Assembly (NCBI GenBank): GCA_964349675.1
Contig: CAYGHD010000006.1
Location: forward strand, 1 to 39,083
Direction of reading: 5' to 3'
DNA length: 39,083 nucleotides
Origin: GWA1-54-10 sp964349675
Lineage (GTDB): Bacteria > Patescibacteriota > Minisyncoccia > Phycocordibacterales > SBAW01
Shown: positions 8,632-17,701 of the stretch, piece by piece
Position numbering within the stretch: the stretch's first letter is position 1
How the letters are laid out: every line of letters starts with the position of its first letter
Program-made: the position numbers and the translations under genes
Notes under the pieces: generated by a model
Told to the model about the DNA's origin: nothing
The model's database searches: none
What the model saw: the letters and a program-made list of their open reading frames with translations, nothing else

Positions 8632-9527
8632 AATGGTCTGCGGATATGATTAATAAGGGTACGCACGTCAGTAAATCTACCTAATTCTGTCGATCCAAGC
8701 ACGACCACCGCAACAGGGTGCCCTATCTCTATGTCAAAAATCGCGACCAAGTTGCCCTGTGATAGCCGGGTATAGCCCGTTTTTGCACCCAAAAAGCCCG
8801 GTATGTCGAGCATGGGTGCCGCTGTGGCTAGTGAGGTTACTACGCGGTCTCCCTCGGTAATGGAGACGGATTTTTGCGTCGTGAATGAAAAATACTCCGG
8901 GTGCTCTGTAAAAAATGCGCCTGCTAAGCGGGCCATGTCATAGGCCGACCCATACCCTCCTGCGGTCTCTTGATTTACATCGAGCCCCGTTGGATTGAGA
9001 AAGTAGGTCTTTGATAAGCCGAGCCGCGCGGCCGTGCTGTTCATCTGAGCAACGTATGAGTCGCCAACACTATGCGCCGCAGCAGCCATCGCGTCATTGG
9101 ATGAGGCCACCAGGCCAAGTTTAAGCAAATCGCGCAGCGGCATGGTGTCACCCGACCGCAACCCCCACTCCCCGGCAAGCGCTACATCACGCGGGGTGAT
9201 GGTCACCAAGGTGTTTGTCGCCGTATGTTCAAGTACAACATACGCGGTCATTAGTTTGGTGAGTGATGCAAGTGGCATCGGCGCTTCTGCATTTTTTGCA
9301 AACAATATAGTTCCGTCGGTTAAGTCATAGACAATTGCGGCTGGAGCGATAATCGCATCATCGGCAAGGGTAAAGGGTTGTGGGAACACGACGGGCTCCG
9401 TGGTTGGTTGGGTACGAAAGAGAAACACTACTCCAACCACGCCGACGCCAAATGCTGAAAATACAAGACCAAAGGAAAGTAAGAAGGTAATAACCGACCT
9501 CTGGAGTTTTAAAAAGAAATCGCTCAT
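8628..9527 (-). CDS. D-alanyl-D-alanine carboxypeptidase (peptidase S11, DacA-like)
   Basis: This 299-aa serine peptidase trims pentapeptide stems of peptidoglycan. The three penicillin-binding motifs are intact: SLTK at 88-91, SSN at 142-144 and KTG at 249-251. An N-terminal hydrophobic helix (about residues 12-37) acts as a signal anchor, so the enzyme faces outside. It lacks the long C-terminal beta domain and amphipathic anchor of E. coli DacA and is anchored at its N terminus instead. It has 4-base overlaps with both scpB and mraY. The fact that it is encoded next to lipid II synthesis supports a wall-maturation role. Confidence 0.92.
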   Translation of the reverse strand: MSDFFLKLQRSVITFLLSFGLVFSAFGVGVVGVVFLFRTQPTTEPVVFPQPFTLADDAIIAPAAIVYDLTDGTILFAKNAEAPMPLASLTKLMTAYVVLEHTATNTLVTITPRDVALAGEWGLRSGDTMPLRDLLKLGLVASSNDAMAAAAHSVGDSYVAQMNSTAARLGLSKTYFLNPTGLDVNQETAGGYGSAYDMARLAGAFFTEHPEYFSFTTQKSVSITEGDRVVTSLATAAPMLDIPGFLGAKTGYTRLSQGNLVAIFDIEIGHPVAVVVLGSTELGRFTDVRTLINHIRRPL

Positions 9528-10096
9528 GCTTGCTCGGTATTAGTTTGCGCTGCTTTGTACGCAACCTCGAGTTGCTGAAGCGTTGACCGCAGCGAGGCAT
9601 ACTCGGGCGCATCTGACACAGTGGTGAGTGACAGAGCAGCAAGAAGCTCAGTGGTTGGCTCGTAGATAACGCTGCGGCCAGAGGCGGGCGCCCCTTTGCG
9701 GATAAGGCCGCGCATGGTTAAGTTGCGCACCGTCTGCGACGAATTGACGCCGCGGATGAAATCTATCTCATTGCGTGTAAGGGGCCCCCGATACAGCACT
9801 GCTGCTAAAACCTCTAGCCCTGCTTTGCCGATGTCTCGCTCATTCTCATCTTTATATATACGGTCGAGCATCGCTTGGGTCTGCGGGTTGGTGCGCAGTT
9901 CAACCATTTCACCATCATCTACCAACACAATGCCGCGATCTTGTGCTTGTGCTAGGTGCGCTATCGTGTCGGCACACTGCTCTGGCGTACACTCGAGCAA
10001 TTTTTGTATCTCTGTGCGAGAGAGCGGTTTGCCAAGAGCAAAAAGCAGCGCTTCAAGTTGCAGTGCGTATGTGGGTGCGGTAGGTGGATTACTCAT
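9524..10096 (-). CDS. scpB: Segregation and condensation protein B
   Basis: This 190-aa ScpB is the kite subunit of the SMC-ScpA-ScpB condensin that organises the chromosome. It has two winged-helix domains. The family segment GKAGLEVLAAVLYRGPLTRNEIDFIRGVNS spans roughly residues 90-119. YALQLEALLFALGKPLSRTEI near the N terminus is also typical. It overlaps scpA by 8 bases and the carboxypeptidase by 4. No smc gene is in the window. Confidence 0.93.
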   Translation of the reverse strand: MSNPPTAPTYALQLEALLFALGKPLSRTEIQKLLECTPEQCADTIAHLAQAQDRGIVLVDDGEMVELRTNPQTQAMLDRIYKDENERDIGKAGLEVLAAVLYRGPLTRNEIDFIRGVNSSQTVRNLTMRGLIRKGAPASGRSVIYEPTTELLAALSLTTVSDAPEYASLRSTLQQLEVAYKAAQTNTEQA

Positions 10097-10823
10097 ATAC
10101 AGGGGTCGAAACCGAATCCGCCTCCAGCGTGATGTCGCCGAAGTCGTCGTGTTGGTTTGCTTTGATTATACCCTGCTTCACCAACTCAAGCAGCGCTAAA
10201 AAGCTGATAATAATGGAGTGTTTTGCCTCCCCCGCTGCTTTGCCGCTGTGGCCGCTAAACTCTTTAAAGGAGAGTTTAAAAGCGGAGGTGATTCTTGAAG
10301 ATAGTTTTTCTATAGTTTCCTCAAGCGAAACCATTTTTTTGACTGCGACTTTTGGCAAAGAGAGAGATTGAGGAAATGCTGCAATCAACCCCCCTGCTGC
10401 GGCGCGGAGTGCCGCCAGCGAAATACTGTTGTCAAAGAGGAATATCGGCTCGCCCAAAGGCGCGCTACCCTCGCGGAGGCCGCCCATGCGTGAATTTTTT
10501 TGCAGCAATGCGGCAGCCTCTTTTATATGTTGATACAGAGAGAGGCGGTACTCGAGCTCTTTGATATCGCGCGACTCTTCGTCAGAAATAGTGAGCGTGG
10601 GCAGCAAAGACCGCGACTTAATAAGCAGCAGTGTTGCGGCAAGCGATACAAACTCGGTCGTCTCGCCCACTGGCAACTCATGCATTGCATTGACTCGCTC
10701 AATGTACTCGTCGGTGACTTGCGCAAGCGAAATATCGTTTATCAAAAGCTTGCGCTTTTCTATCAAATCAAGCAACAGATCCAGCGGACCTTCGTATACA
10801 GGGGTTTTTACAGTAAGGGGCAT
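10089..10823 (-). CDS. scpA: Segregation and condensation protein A
   Basis: This 244-aa ScpA is the kleisin that bridges the SMC heads. The N-terminal YEGPLDLLLDLIEKRKLLI and ISLAQVTDEYIERV segments are the classic kleisin helices, and FVSLAATLLLIKSRSLLP follows. The C-terminal winged helix (FLALLELVKQGII) is present. I start at ATG 10823 (MPLTVKTP) instead of an in-frame ATG at 10862, because the extra 13 residues fall in a palindromic intergenic element. It is the first gene of the long minus-strand division and wall run. Confidence 0.93.
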   Translation of the reverse strand: MPLTVKTPVYEGPLDLLLDLIEKRKLLINDISLAQVTDEYIERVNAMHELPVGETTEFVSLAATLLLIKSRSLLPTLTISDEESRDIKELEYRLSLYQHIKEAAALLQKNSRMGGLREGSAPLGEPIFLFDNSISLAALRAAAGGLIAAFPQSLSLPKVAVKKMVSLEETIEKLSSRITSAFKLSFKEFSGHSGKAAGEAKHSIIISFLALLELVKQGIIKANQHDDFGDITLEADSVSTPVYE

Positions 10824-10830
10824 GAGTCTT

Positions 10831-10946
10831 GGAGCGACAGCGCAATAAGTCTTCAGGAGCATCCACAGCGCGACGGCGCGAGGACAGAGAAAATTTCCAG
10901 CCAGGAAATTTTCGTCTCCTGAAGGCTTGATTGCGCGTCAGCTCTC
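10831..10946. repeat. Large branched inverted repeat between pepA and scpA
   Basis: The arm 10840-10859 (GCGCAATAAG, T, CTTCAGGAG) pairs with 10916-10936 (CTCCTGAAG, G, CTTGATTGCGC) with one bulge and one mismatched or wobble position. Shorter pairings (GGAGC, GAC) extend the stem outward almost to the pepA stop. Inside lie a perfect 10-bp hairpin (10889-10898 with 10904-10913, loop 5) and a small CGCG hairpin (10869-10880). The whole would fold as a three-way junction in DNA or RNA. No T-run follows on either strand, so it is not a simple terminator. It resembles ERIC/REP-type intergenic palindromes in layout only. Confidence 0.65.
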
Positions 10947-12359
10947 CTATTTTACTTCCTTTTCTATTAATTTCAGAAGGAAGCGCACTGGCGCACCTGC
11001 AGCACCCTTGGCCAAATGCTCGCCTGGGGCCGAGGTCATGCGTGGTGCCATGTCGATGTGGGTAAAGTGGCACTCAAGCTCTTTGGCAAATTGCCACAAA
11101 AACATCCCGCCAGCGATGACCCCACCATAGCGCGAGTTGCCGGTTGTGGGGATGTTTGGGATGTCGGCAAAGTCGCCTTTTACCATATCCTCATACTCAT
11201 CCCACATAGGCAGGGGCCACATATAGTCACCGCTCTCCTCGGCCAAGCGCATATGGTCGTCAATGGTAAGTTTTTGCTCGTTGGTCATAAATCCGCTTGC
11301 TTGGGTGCCCAGCGCCACGAGTGATGCGCCAGTGAGTGTTGCAACGTCTACCACCGCACTTGGGGTATAGCGTTTTGCATACGTAATGGCGTCGGCCAAA
11401 ATCACGCGGCCCTCTGCGTCGGTGTTAACCACCTCTATTGTTTTGCCCGAGAGCGATTTTAAAATGTCCCCTGGCCGCACCGCCCCACTTGCAGGAGCGT
11501 TCTCGATAGCTGGCACCAGCCCCACAACATTTGTTTTGAGTTTAAGTTTGGCCGCTAGTGCCACTGCGTGGATGACGGCAGCGCCGCCCGACATGTCCAT
11601 ATGCATTTCGTACATGTGGTCGCCGGGTTTGATGTTGAGCCCGCCGGTGTCAAACGTTACACCTTTACCAATCAAAACCAGGGGTTTTTGAGATGCGTGC
11701 CCACCCTTGTATTCCATAATGATAAACTGCGACTCTTCGGCCGAGCCTCGTGCCATACCCAAAATAGCCCCCATGCCGAGCTTTTGCATCTCCTTCTCAC
11801 CCAGCACTTTAACTGAGGCTGTAGTGCCCAAAACGGCCTTTTTGGCTGCCTGAGCGAGGGTTTTTGGGGTCATATCACCCCCGGGGGTGTTGCACAGCTC
11901 GCGGCAGGTATTGACCTCTTTTGCGATTGTTTGCCCACGTGCAAATCCGGCCACCATGTCTTTTGATGTCTCGCCGCAGATCAAAATCTCTTCAATCACG
12001 TCCCAACCACTTTTTGGTTTGGTTTTGTAGGAAGTGTGCTCGTAGTTTGCCATCTCGAACGCTTGCGCGATGATGGAGCCAAGCTCGGGCAGTGGTACGC
12101 CCTTTATTTGTGGAAATGGGCTGCCGCTCAACTGCACCGCAATCTTTGTACGCTTGTTCTTTTTTGCCTCAGCAACAATAGAGCGGCAGAGCACGATAAA
12201 CTTGCGCTGGTTTATGTCGCTCCACTTTTTAGAGCCAATTTCCAAAGTCTCGACGCCGTCCTCGACAACAAACCTGCTTTGCCCATCTTCCACAATCCGC
12301 ACGCGAGTGTAGCCCTTTGGGGCTTGATCAATCGGTTTTTGGGTAAAGCTAAGTCTCAT
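10947..12359 (-). CDS. pepA: Leucyl aminopeptidase family protein (M17)
   Basis: This 470-aa cytosolic metallo-aminopeptidase releases N-terminal residues from peptides. The two-metal site motifs are GKGVTFDTGG at 231-240 and NTDAEGRV at 312-319, with the catalytic Lys in the first and Arg in the second. The length matches the usual 480-500. It follows aspS after 10 bases and is probably cotranscribed with it. It ends at the edge of the structured inverted repeat that separates it from scpA. No Shine-Dalgarno is visible. Confidence 0.93.
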   Translation of the reverse strand: MRLSFTQKPIDQAPKGYTRVRIVEDGQSRFVVEDGVETLEIGSKKWSDINQRKFIVLCRSIVAEAKKNKRTKIAVQLSGSPFPQIKGVPLPELGSIIAQAFEMANYEHTSYKTKPKSGWDVIEEILICGETSKDMVAGFARGQTIAKEVNTCRELCNTPGGDMTPKTLAQAAKKAVLGTTASVKVLGEKEMQKLGMGAILGMARGSAEESQFIIMEYKGGHASQKPLVLIGKGVTFDTGGLNIKPGDHMYEMHMDMSGGAAVIHAVALAAKLKLKTNVVGLVPAIENAPASGAVRPGDILKSLSGKTIEVVNTDAEGRVILADAITYAKRYTPSAVVDVATLTGASLVALGTQASGFMTNEQKLTIDDHMRLAEESGDYMWPLPMWDEYEDMVKGDFADIPNIPTTGNSRYGGVIAGGMFLWQFAKELECHFTHIDMAPRMTSAPGEHLAKGAAGAPVRFLLKLIEKEVK

Positions 12360-12369
12360 GGTGATTTGT

Positions 12370-13713
12370 CTAAGATTTAATTGAATTATTGGAAAGCAGT
12401 GTGTCGATACGATTTATGTCGCGGGGGAAGAGTGCTGCTTCTTTGACGTTTGCGAGTCCAAGGAATTTGGCGGTAAGGCGCTCAAGACCCATCCCCCACC
12501 CGCCGTGCGGCGGCATGCCATATTTAAAGGCCTGGAAGTAGTACGAGAAGTTTTCTGGGTCGAGGCCTTTCATTTTTGCCCCCGCAACAAGGTTGTCGTA
12601 GTTGTGGCGGCGCTGGCCACCTGTGGTGATTTCTACCCCGCGGAAGAGGAGGTCAAAACTTTTGGTAAAACCAATATCCTCTGGGTCCTCATAGGTATAG
12701 AATGGGCGTTTTGATACTGGGTAGTGCGTCACAAACACAAAGTCGCTGTTGTGCTCGCGCTTGCTCCACTCGCAGAGCCATCGCTCATCTTCGGGCTCGA
12801 GGTCTGGCTCTTGGCGTTTATCTTTGCCTGTTTCTTTAAAGATAAGTTCCTGTGCTTCGCGCAGCTTCATAAAGGGAATAGTCTCGGGTACGACGGGGAT
12901 GTCCGAACCCATCAAGGCAAATTCTTTTGCACAGGTTTTTTGCAAGTGCTCGGATATAAAGCGCATAAGCTTTGTCTCCATTACCATCACGTCGGTGTGG
13001 TCTTTGATAAAGCCCATCTCGATGTCTATTGATGTGTACTCGTTGAGATGGCGAGTTGTAGAGTGTTTCTCTGCGCGGAAGACGTTGCCGGTGGTAAAGA
13101 CGCGTTCAAATACCCCTACCATTATTTGCTTGTAGAGCTGTGGGCTGGTCGCCAAGTGCGCCACTTTGTCGTAAAGGTATTTAACTTCAAACACCTCGCC
13201 ACTTCCCTCTGCGTCGTCACCAATGAGTTTTGGCGATTGGAATTCGGTAAAATTTTCAGCGTTTAGGAATGCGCGGTAGGCCTTTATTATCTCGGCCTGC
13301 ACTTTAAACGTGGCTCGCGCTCGCTCGCGGCGCAGTGTGTACGGCAAATAGTCGAGGTAGGTGTCGATGTTGAGGTCGGCACCAAGCTCAAACGGCAGAT
13401 CACGCGACTCGGCTAAAATCTCAATCTTCAAAATCTCCAGTTCAATATCACCATTTTGGACCTCTGTATTTATATTTTTCTCGGGGCGTTTGTTGACCTT
13501 GCCCTCCACCGCCACCACAAACTCCGAGCGGATTTCTTTCGCCACCTCCATAGCTTCGCTGCCTGGCAACACCACGCCTTGCACTGCCCCCGACATGTCG
13601 CGGAAGTCAAAAAACACCATCTTGCCCTGGTCGCGGCGCACACTAACCCAGCCTTTAATAAGTGCAGTCTCGCCTACTTTACTAGTTAACTCCCCAATGA
13701 GTGTTCGTTCCAT
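12370..13713 (-). CDS. aspS: Aspartyl-tRNA synthetase, archaeal-type
   Basis: This 447-aa class IIb synthetase has an N-terminal OB anticodon domain (GWVSVRRDQGKMVFFDFRD) and the catalytic core. Motif 2 is in FRAEKHSTTRHLNEYTSID, and motif 3 is GWGMGLERL near residue 415. It lacks the roughly 100-aa GAD insertion of the standard bacterial AspRS, so it belongs to the shorter archaeal/eukaryotic type. That type often also charges tRNA(Asn). Its specificity here cannot be read from the sequence. An AsnRS is the alternative, but the RPFYTYEDPED and SFDLLFRGVEITTGGQRRH blocks favour AspRS. Confidence 0.85.
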   Translation of the reverse strand: MERTLIGELTSKVGETALIKGWVSVRRDQGKMVFFDFRDMSGAVQGVVLPGSEAMEVAKEIRSEFVVAVEGKVNKRPEKNINTEVQNGDIELEILKIEILAESRDLPFELGADLNIDTYLDYLPYTLRRERARATFKVQAEIIKAYRAFLNAENFTEFQSPKLIGDDAEGSGEVFEVKYLYDKVAHLATSPQLYKQIMVGVFERVFTTGNVFRAEKHSTTRHLNEYTSIDIEMGFIKDHTDVMVMETKLMRFISEHLQKTCAKEFALMGSDIPVVPETIPFMKLREAQELIFKETGKDKRQEPDLEPEDERWLCEWSKREHNSDFVFVTHYPVSKRPFYTYEDPEDIGFTKSFDLLFRGVEITTGGQRRHNYDNLVAGAKMKGLDPENFSYYFQAFKYGMPPHGGWGMGLERLTAKFLGLANVKEAALFPRDINRIDTLLSNNSIKS

Positions 13714-13765
13714 AATCTAGTGAATGAGTGAAATAAAATTTATTTTAATTTCCGAGTGAACGACG

Positions 13766-13771
13766 ATTATA
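13766..13771 (-). promoter_or_regulatory. Candidate -10 box upstream of aspS
   Basis: A perfect TATAAT on the minus strand lies 52 bases before the aspS ATG in the 82-base gap after trpS. The -35 is poor. The AT-rich leader shows no strong Shine-Dalgarno. Confidence 0.4.
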
Positions 13772-13795
13772 TAAATGCGCAGCATTTCTATAAAT

Positions 13796-14749
13796 TTATA
13801 GTGTTACTCCTACTTTCTTTCGCACGTCCTCCATTTTTGCCGATGCTATCTCTTTTGCCTTTTCTCCGCCGTCTTTCAAAACTTTTTTAACATCCTCGTC
13901 GCTGATGTTTGCACGCCTATCGCGCATTGGGGCAATAAATGCTTCCAGGTCTTCTATCAGAGCTTCTTTAATGAGCTTGTATTTACCTTTAACAGCAGGA
14001 TTACTGTATACCTTGTCCAACCCGCTTTGGTCGAGCAGTAGCTTGTGTATAGCGTACACATTTTCTGGGCGCTCACCGCTTGAGTCTGTGACGATGCTCA
14101 TCACTGCTTTTGCAATCTCTTCTTTGCTGCCAAACAGCGGTATGGTGTTGCCATAGCTCTTACTCATCTTTTTTCCGTCGGTGCCGGGCACCACTCCCAC
14201 TGCTTTGCTGATTACCTCTGTAGGTTCTTTAAATGTCTGGCCAAAGGCGAGGTTAAATTTGGCCGCAGCTTCGCGCGCGTATTCCACGTGCTGGCGCTGG
14301 TCTTCGCCCACGGGCACAATGTCGGTGTCGTACAGCAAAATGTCTGCCGCCATGAGCATGGGGTAGGTAAAGAGTCCGGCGTTTGGCTCGAGCCCTTTAG
14401 CCACTTTGTCTTTATAGGCATGTCCCTGCATCAAAAACGGCACGGTCACAAGGCAGTTAAATATCCATGCCAACTCGGTATGCTCGGACACGTCAGATTG
14501 TTTAAAGAGTATCGCGTTGTCTAGGTTGAGCCCTGCCGCAAGATAGTCTTTAACATTCTCTATAATATTGGTGCGTAGGCTAGCCGGGTCTTTAAGGCTG
14601 GTTAAAGCATGGTAGTCGGCCACCATAAAAAGCCCTTTTTGTGCAGCAAACAAATCTACGTTTGGTTTGACAGCGCCAAAGTAATTGCCAATGTGTAATT
14701 GCCCACTCGCTTGAAAACCAGTAAAAATACGTTTTTGTGCCTCTGCCAT
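13796..14749 (-). CDS. trpS: Tryptophanyl-tRNA synthetase
   Basis: This 317-aa class I synthetase charges tRNA(Trp). GQLHIGNYFG, with HIGN at 19-22, and KMSKS at 194-198 are the two signatures. VPVGEDQRQHVEYARE is the conserved Trp/ATP pocket segment. The length is standard (about 330). It lies between dnaJ and aspS on the same strand. A TrpR-like regulator is encoded 6 kb away, but none of the candidate operator palindromes lies near trpS. Confidence 0.95.
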   Translation of the reverse strand: MAEAQKRIFTGFQASGQLHIGNYFGAVKPNVDLFAAQKGLFMVADYHALTSLKDPASLRTNIIENVKDYLAAGLNLDNAILFKQSDVSEHTELAWIFNCLVTVPFLMQGHAYKDKVAKGLEPNAGLFTYPMLMAADILLYDTDIVPVGEDQRQHVEYAREAAAKFNLAFGQTFKEPTEVISKAVGVVPGTDGKKMSKSYGNTIPLFGSKEEIAKAVMSIVTDSSGERPENVYAIHKLLLDQSGLDKVYSNPAVKGKYKLIKEALIEDLEAFIAPMRDRRANISDEDVKKVLKDGGEKAKEIASAKMEDVRKKVGVTL

Positions 14750-14783
14750 ATTCGCTCAATATAACAGATAAATCTACACACTG

Positions 14784-15857
14784 TTAGACCCCCTCTTCTT
14801 TGAGCTTCTCTATCAACTTTTTTGCTTCGCGCGAGAGTTTTTGCGGCAAGGTTATTTTGATACGTATAAAAAGGTCGCCGCGTTTGCCTCGGTTGTTTGG
14901 CACCCCTTTGCCTGAGATGCGCAGCAATTCGCCATGGGTTACGCCAGAGGGTACTGATATTGGCTGGTCGCCGTCGAGTGTTGCAACGGTGTATTCTGCG
15001 CCAAGGAGCGCGTCAGAGAGTTTGACCGACAAGTCGGTAATGAGGTTTGGGCCGTCTTTTTTAAACCGCGCATCAGGCTGGACATGCACTTTGACGTACA
15101 AGTCTCCCGAGCTGCCGCCCGCAACTGCCTCGCCAGCCCCGGTCAGGCGGATCATCTCGCCACCCTCGATGCCGGGAGGTACCATAATCTCCACTTCTTC
15201 TTGTTTGCGGTACACACCTTCGCCGCGGCATGTGTGGCATTTTTCTTTTGGGATCTTGCCGCTTGCGTGGCAATGGCGGCACGGGCTCTGCATCGAGATC
15301 TGGCCGAAAAATGAGTTCGTTGTTTCGTGGAGTTTGCCCGAGCCGTTGCAGTACTTGCACGTCTCAAGTTCTGTCCCTGGTGCAGCACCCGAGCCATGGC
15401 ATGTTTCGCACTGCGCTGTCTTTGCAAGCAAAACGGTGCGTTTTACGCCAAAAATAGATTCTTTGAATGAAAGTTCAAGGTCTATAGATACGTCACGTCC
15501 GCGGCGCTGGCGTGCGCCACCTCCAAAAAAGTCTCCAAATCCTTCACCAAAATCAAACCCAAATCCGTTAAAGGCATCTTGAAATTGAGAAAAATCGAAC
15601 CCAGCGCCGCCAAAACCTCCAGCGCCCGGGCCGGCGCCATCGCTAAACACCCGTCCGTATGAGTCGTATTCCGCGCGCTTTTTGTCGTCAGAGAGGATGC
15701 TGTATGCCTCACTCACTTCTTTAAACTTGTCGGCATCACCCGTGCTTTTGTCAGGATGGAATTTGTGCGCGAGTTTGTGGAATGCCTTCTTCACCTCCTC
15801 TTTTGAGGCGTTTTTTTGGATCCCTAGCACTTCGTAATAATCGCGCTTAGTAGACAT
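14784..15857 (-). CDS. dnaJ: Chaperone DnaJ
   Basis: This 357-aa Hsp40 stimulates DnaK ATPase and delivers clients. The J-domain has HPD at residues 34-36. A Gly/Phe-rich stretch covers about 75-115, and four CxxCxGxG-type zinc repeats lie at about 150-215 (CETCHGSG, CKYCNGSG, CRHCHASG, CHTCRGEG). The C-terminal substrate domains are complete. It is separated from grpE-dnaK by an ABC exporter and a miniprotein gene, so it is not in one operon with its partners. Confidence 0.96.
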   Translation of the reverse strand: MSTKRDYYEVLGIQKNASKEEVKKAFHKLAHKFHPDKSTGDADKFKEVSEAYSILSDDKKRAEYDSYGRVFSDGAGPGAGGFGGAGFDFSQFQDAFNGFGFDFGEGFGDFFGGGARQRRGRDVSIDLELSFKESIFGVKRTVLLAKTAQCETCHGSGAAPGTELETCKYCNGSGKLHETTNSFFGQISMQSPCRHCHASGKIPKEKCHTCRGEGVYRKQEEVEIMVPPGIEGGEMIRLTGAGEAVAGGSSGDLYVKVHVQPDARFKKDGPNLITDLSVKLSDALLGAEYTVATLDGDQPISVPSGVTHGELLRISGKGVPNNRGKRGDLFIRIKITLPQKLSREAKKLIEKLKEEGV

Positions 15858-15868
15858 ATGGTGTAAAC

Positions 15869-15896
15869 ATTCTACTAGAAAAGTCGGTTATTGCAA
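15869..15896 (-). promoter_or_regulatory. Candidate dnaJ promoter
   Basis: On the minus strand TTGCAA (15896-15891), 16 bases of spacer and TAGAAT (15874-15869) lie before dnaJ. The -10 ends 11 bases before the ATG. No CIRCE-like element is present. Confidence 0.4.
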
Positions 15897-15897
15897 C

Positions 15898-17691
15898 CTA
15901 CTCTGTTTCCTCGTCAACAATAAATCCGCCTGCTTGGATGCTCCATAATTTGTGATACAAACCTTCTTCTTTGAGGAGTTCGTCGTGTGTGCCGTCGGCA
16001 ACGACTTTACCGCCTTCTAGCACGATAATTCTATCCATTTTCATAATGGTCGAAAGGCGGTGTGCGATGACGATAACTGTTTTGCCTTGCATCAAAGTCT
16101 CGAGTGCATCTTGTATGAGCGACTCAGACTCTGAGTCGAGGCTCGAGGTCGCTTCATCGAGCACGAGTATCGGCGAATTTTTGAGTATGGCACGCGCAAT
16201 TGCCACGCGCTGCCGCTCCCCGCCCGAGAGTTTGACGCCGCGCTCGCCTACAAACGTGTCATATTTTTCAGGGAGTCCCTGGATAAACTCGTGGCAATGC
16301 GCCTGTTTTGCGGCTTCAAGCACTTCTGCATCGGTTGCATTGCGGCGGCCATAGCGGATGTTGTCCATTAGGCTGCGATGGAAGAGCACGGGCTCTTGCG
16401 GCACAAAGGAAATAGTTTCGCGCAGGCTTTGCTGAGTAACCGCTGCGATATTTTGCCCGTCAATTTGTATTGACCCACCTTGTACATCAAAGAGGCGCAA
16501 AAGCAGTTTGGTAATAGTTGATTTGCCGGCGCCAGAGGGGCCAACGAGCGCAACTTTTTGCCCGCCGGGGATTTCCAGTTTCAAATTTTCCAGAATTTTA
16601 TTTTGCGGGTTAAAGGCAAACTGGACGTCAGCAAAGGTGACGGTGCCTTTTTGTACGGCAAGCGGTTTGGCGCCCTTGCGGTCCACCACCTCGTGCGGCG
16701 TCTCCAATATCTCAATAGTCTCGCTCGCGTCTGCTATGGCGCCGTAAAAGCCGCGGAGGTCACGGTTAACCCCGATGAGTCGGTTAAAGGTGGTCAGCAA
16801 ATATGCCTGTATGAGCACAAAGTCACCGACCGTAAGCAACCCTTGCTTCCAATACACCAAGGCGCCATACATGAGCGCAATTTGGATGATGAGCATAAAC
16901 AAGCCGATAGCTGCCCATGTCCAATCTTCCATTTTCCACAGACGCTGCGTCGCCTCCCTCCATTGTGTTATCACTTTGCCAAAGAGGCCGAGCTCGTGTT
17001 TGGATCCGGCAAAGAGCGCAATTGCGGGCTGGTTTGAAATGGCATCGGCAAGCGAGCCAGTGACCTTGGTGTCCATCTCGGCGCGCTCGAGGCGGATAGG
17101 CTGGCGAGTTTTCGCTATCCACACTTGGAAGCAAATAAAAGCAACCGACCAAACACCAAGGAGTATGCCGAGCGTGTGGTGGCGCATAAAAAGTACCGTT
17201 ACCGCCCCGGCAACAAACAACAGCGTCGGGAGAAATTGAAACGTGATTCCGTCAAACAATACCTCAAAAGCGCGGGCAAATTGTTTTACTTTATGGGTAA
17301 GCGACCCTGCAAAATTAGATGTAAAGAAATTGTGCGAGTGCCCAAGCAAGTACTCAAACGCTTTTGTTTGCAGTTCAGCCATTATTTTTGCCTCCATGTG
17401 CGCTGTCGTAAACGTCTGCGCGCGCGTGGCAAACCAGTCTATCGCCCAAATGAGCGACAAGATGATAAGAATTGCCAGGAGTGTATGAAATTCAACGGCG
17501 CTCGGCGCATTGTTTGCAAGCGTGTTAAAGAGCGTCCGCATATACAGCGGCGCAATGAGGTTGGTTATCTGCAGCACAAAGCTACTCGTCAAAATAATGC
17601 CGAGCAACAGCGGGTAATGCCGCAAATAGCCCCAGTAGGTCTTAAGCACCAAGGTTATATTTGGCTTGGGTTTTTTTACTTCTGTAGACAT
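15898..17691 (-). CDS. ABC exporter, fused membrane and ATPase domains (MsbA/MDR type)
   Basis: This 597-aa half-transporter has six transmembrane helices (about residues 20-300) followed by an ATPase domain. Walker A GPSGAGKST lies near 384, the signature LSGGERQRVAIARA near 490, and Walker B ILVLDEATSSLD about 25 residues later. It should act as a homodimer exporting lipids, peptides or drugs. I start at ATG 17691 (MSTEVKKP) because the frame's upstream 30 codons run through a promoter-like dyad. An extended -10 (TGGTATAGT) ends 10 bases before this ATG. It is divergent from a 42-aa membrane miniprotein. Confidence 0.9.
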   Translation of the reverse strand: MSTEVKKPKPNITLVLKTYWGYLRHYPLLLGIILTSSFVLQITNLIAPLYMRTLFNTLANNAPSAVEFHTLLAILIILSLIWAIDWFATRAQTFTTAHMEAKIMAELQTKAFEYLLGHSHNFFTSNFAGSLTHKVKQFARAFEVLFDGITFQFLPTLLFVAGAVTVLFMRHHTLGILLGVWSVAFICFQVWIAKTRQPIRLERAEMDTKVTGSLADAISNQPAIALFAGSKHELGLFGKVITQWREATQRLWKMEDWTWAAIGLFMLIIQIALMYGALVYWKQGLLTVGDFVLIQAYLLTTFNRLIGVNRDLRGFYGAIADASETIEILETPHEVVDRKGAKPLAVQKGTVTFADVQFAFNPQNKILENLKLEIPGGQKVALVGPSGAGKSTITKLLLRLFDVQGGSIQIDGQNIAAVTQQSLRETISFVPQEPVLFHRSLMDNIRYGRRNATDAEVLEAAKQAHCHEFIQGLPEKYDTFVGERGVKLSGGERQRVAIARAILKNSPILVLDEATSSLDSESESLIQDALETLMQGKTVIVIAHRLSTIMKMDRIIVLEGGKVVADGTHDELLKEEGLYHKLWSIQAGGFIVDEETE

Positions 17692-17701
17692 CAAGAATCG
17701 C

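Noticed and set aside
10711..10726. GTGACTTGCGCAAG, resembling the palindromic operator
   Set aside because: It lies inside scpA, only one arm matches fully and the outer part of the second arm (CAAGCG instead of CAAGTC) is wrong. Chance match in coding sequence.
13784..13801. CTATAAATTTATAG palindrome at the trpS end as an operator
   Set aside because: It is short, very AT-rich, overlaps the trpS stop codon and occurs once, so chance is likely.
14800..15582. 260-aa open frame antisense to dnaJ
   Set aside because: It is the shadow of a conserved gene; its composition is Ser/Pro-rich and matches no family.
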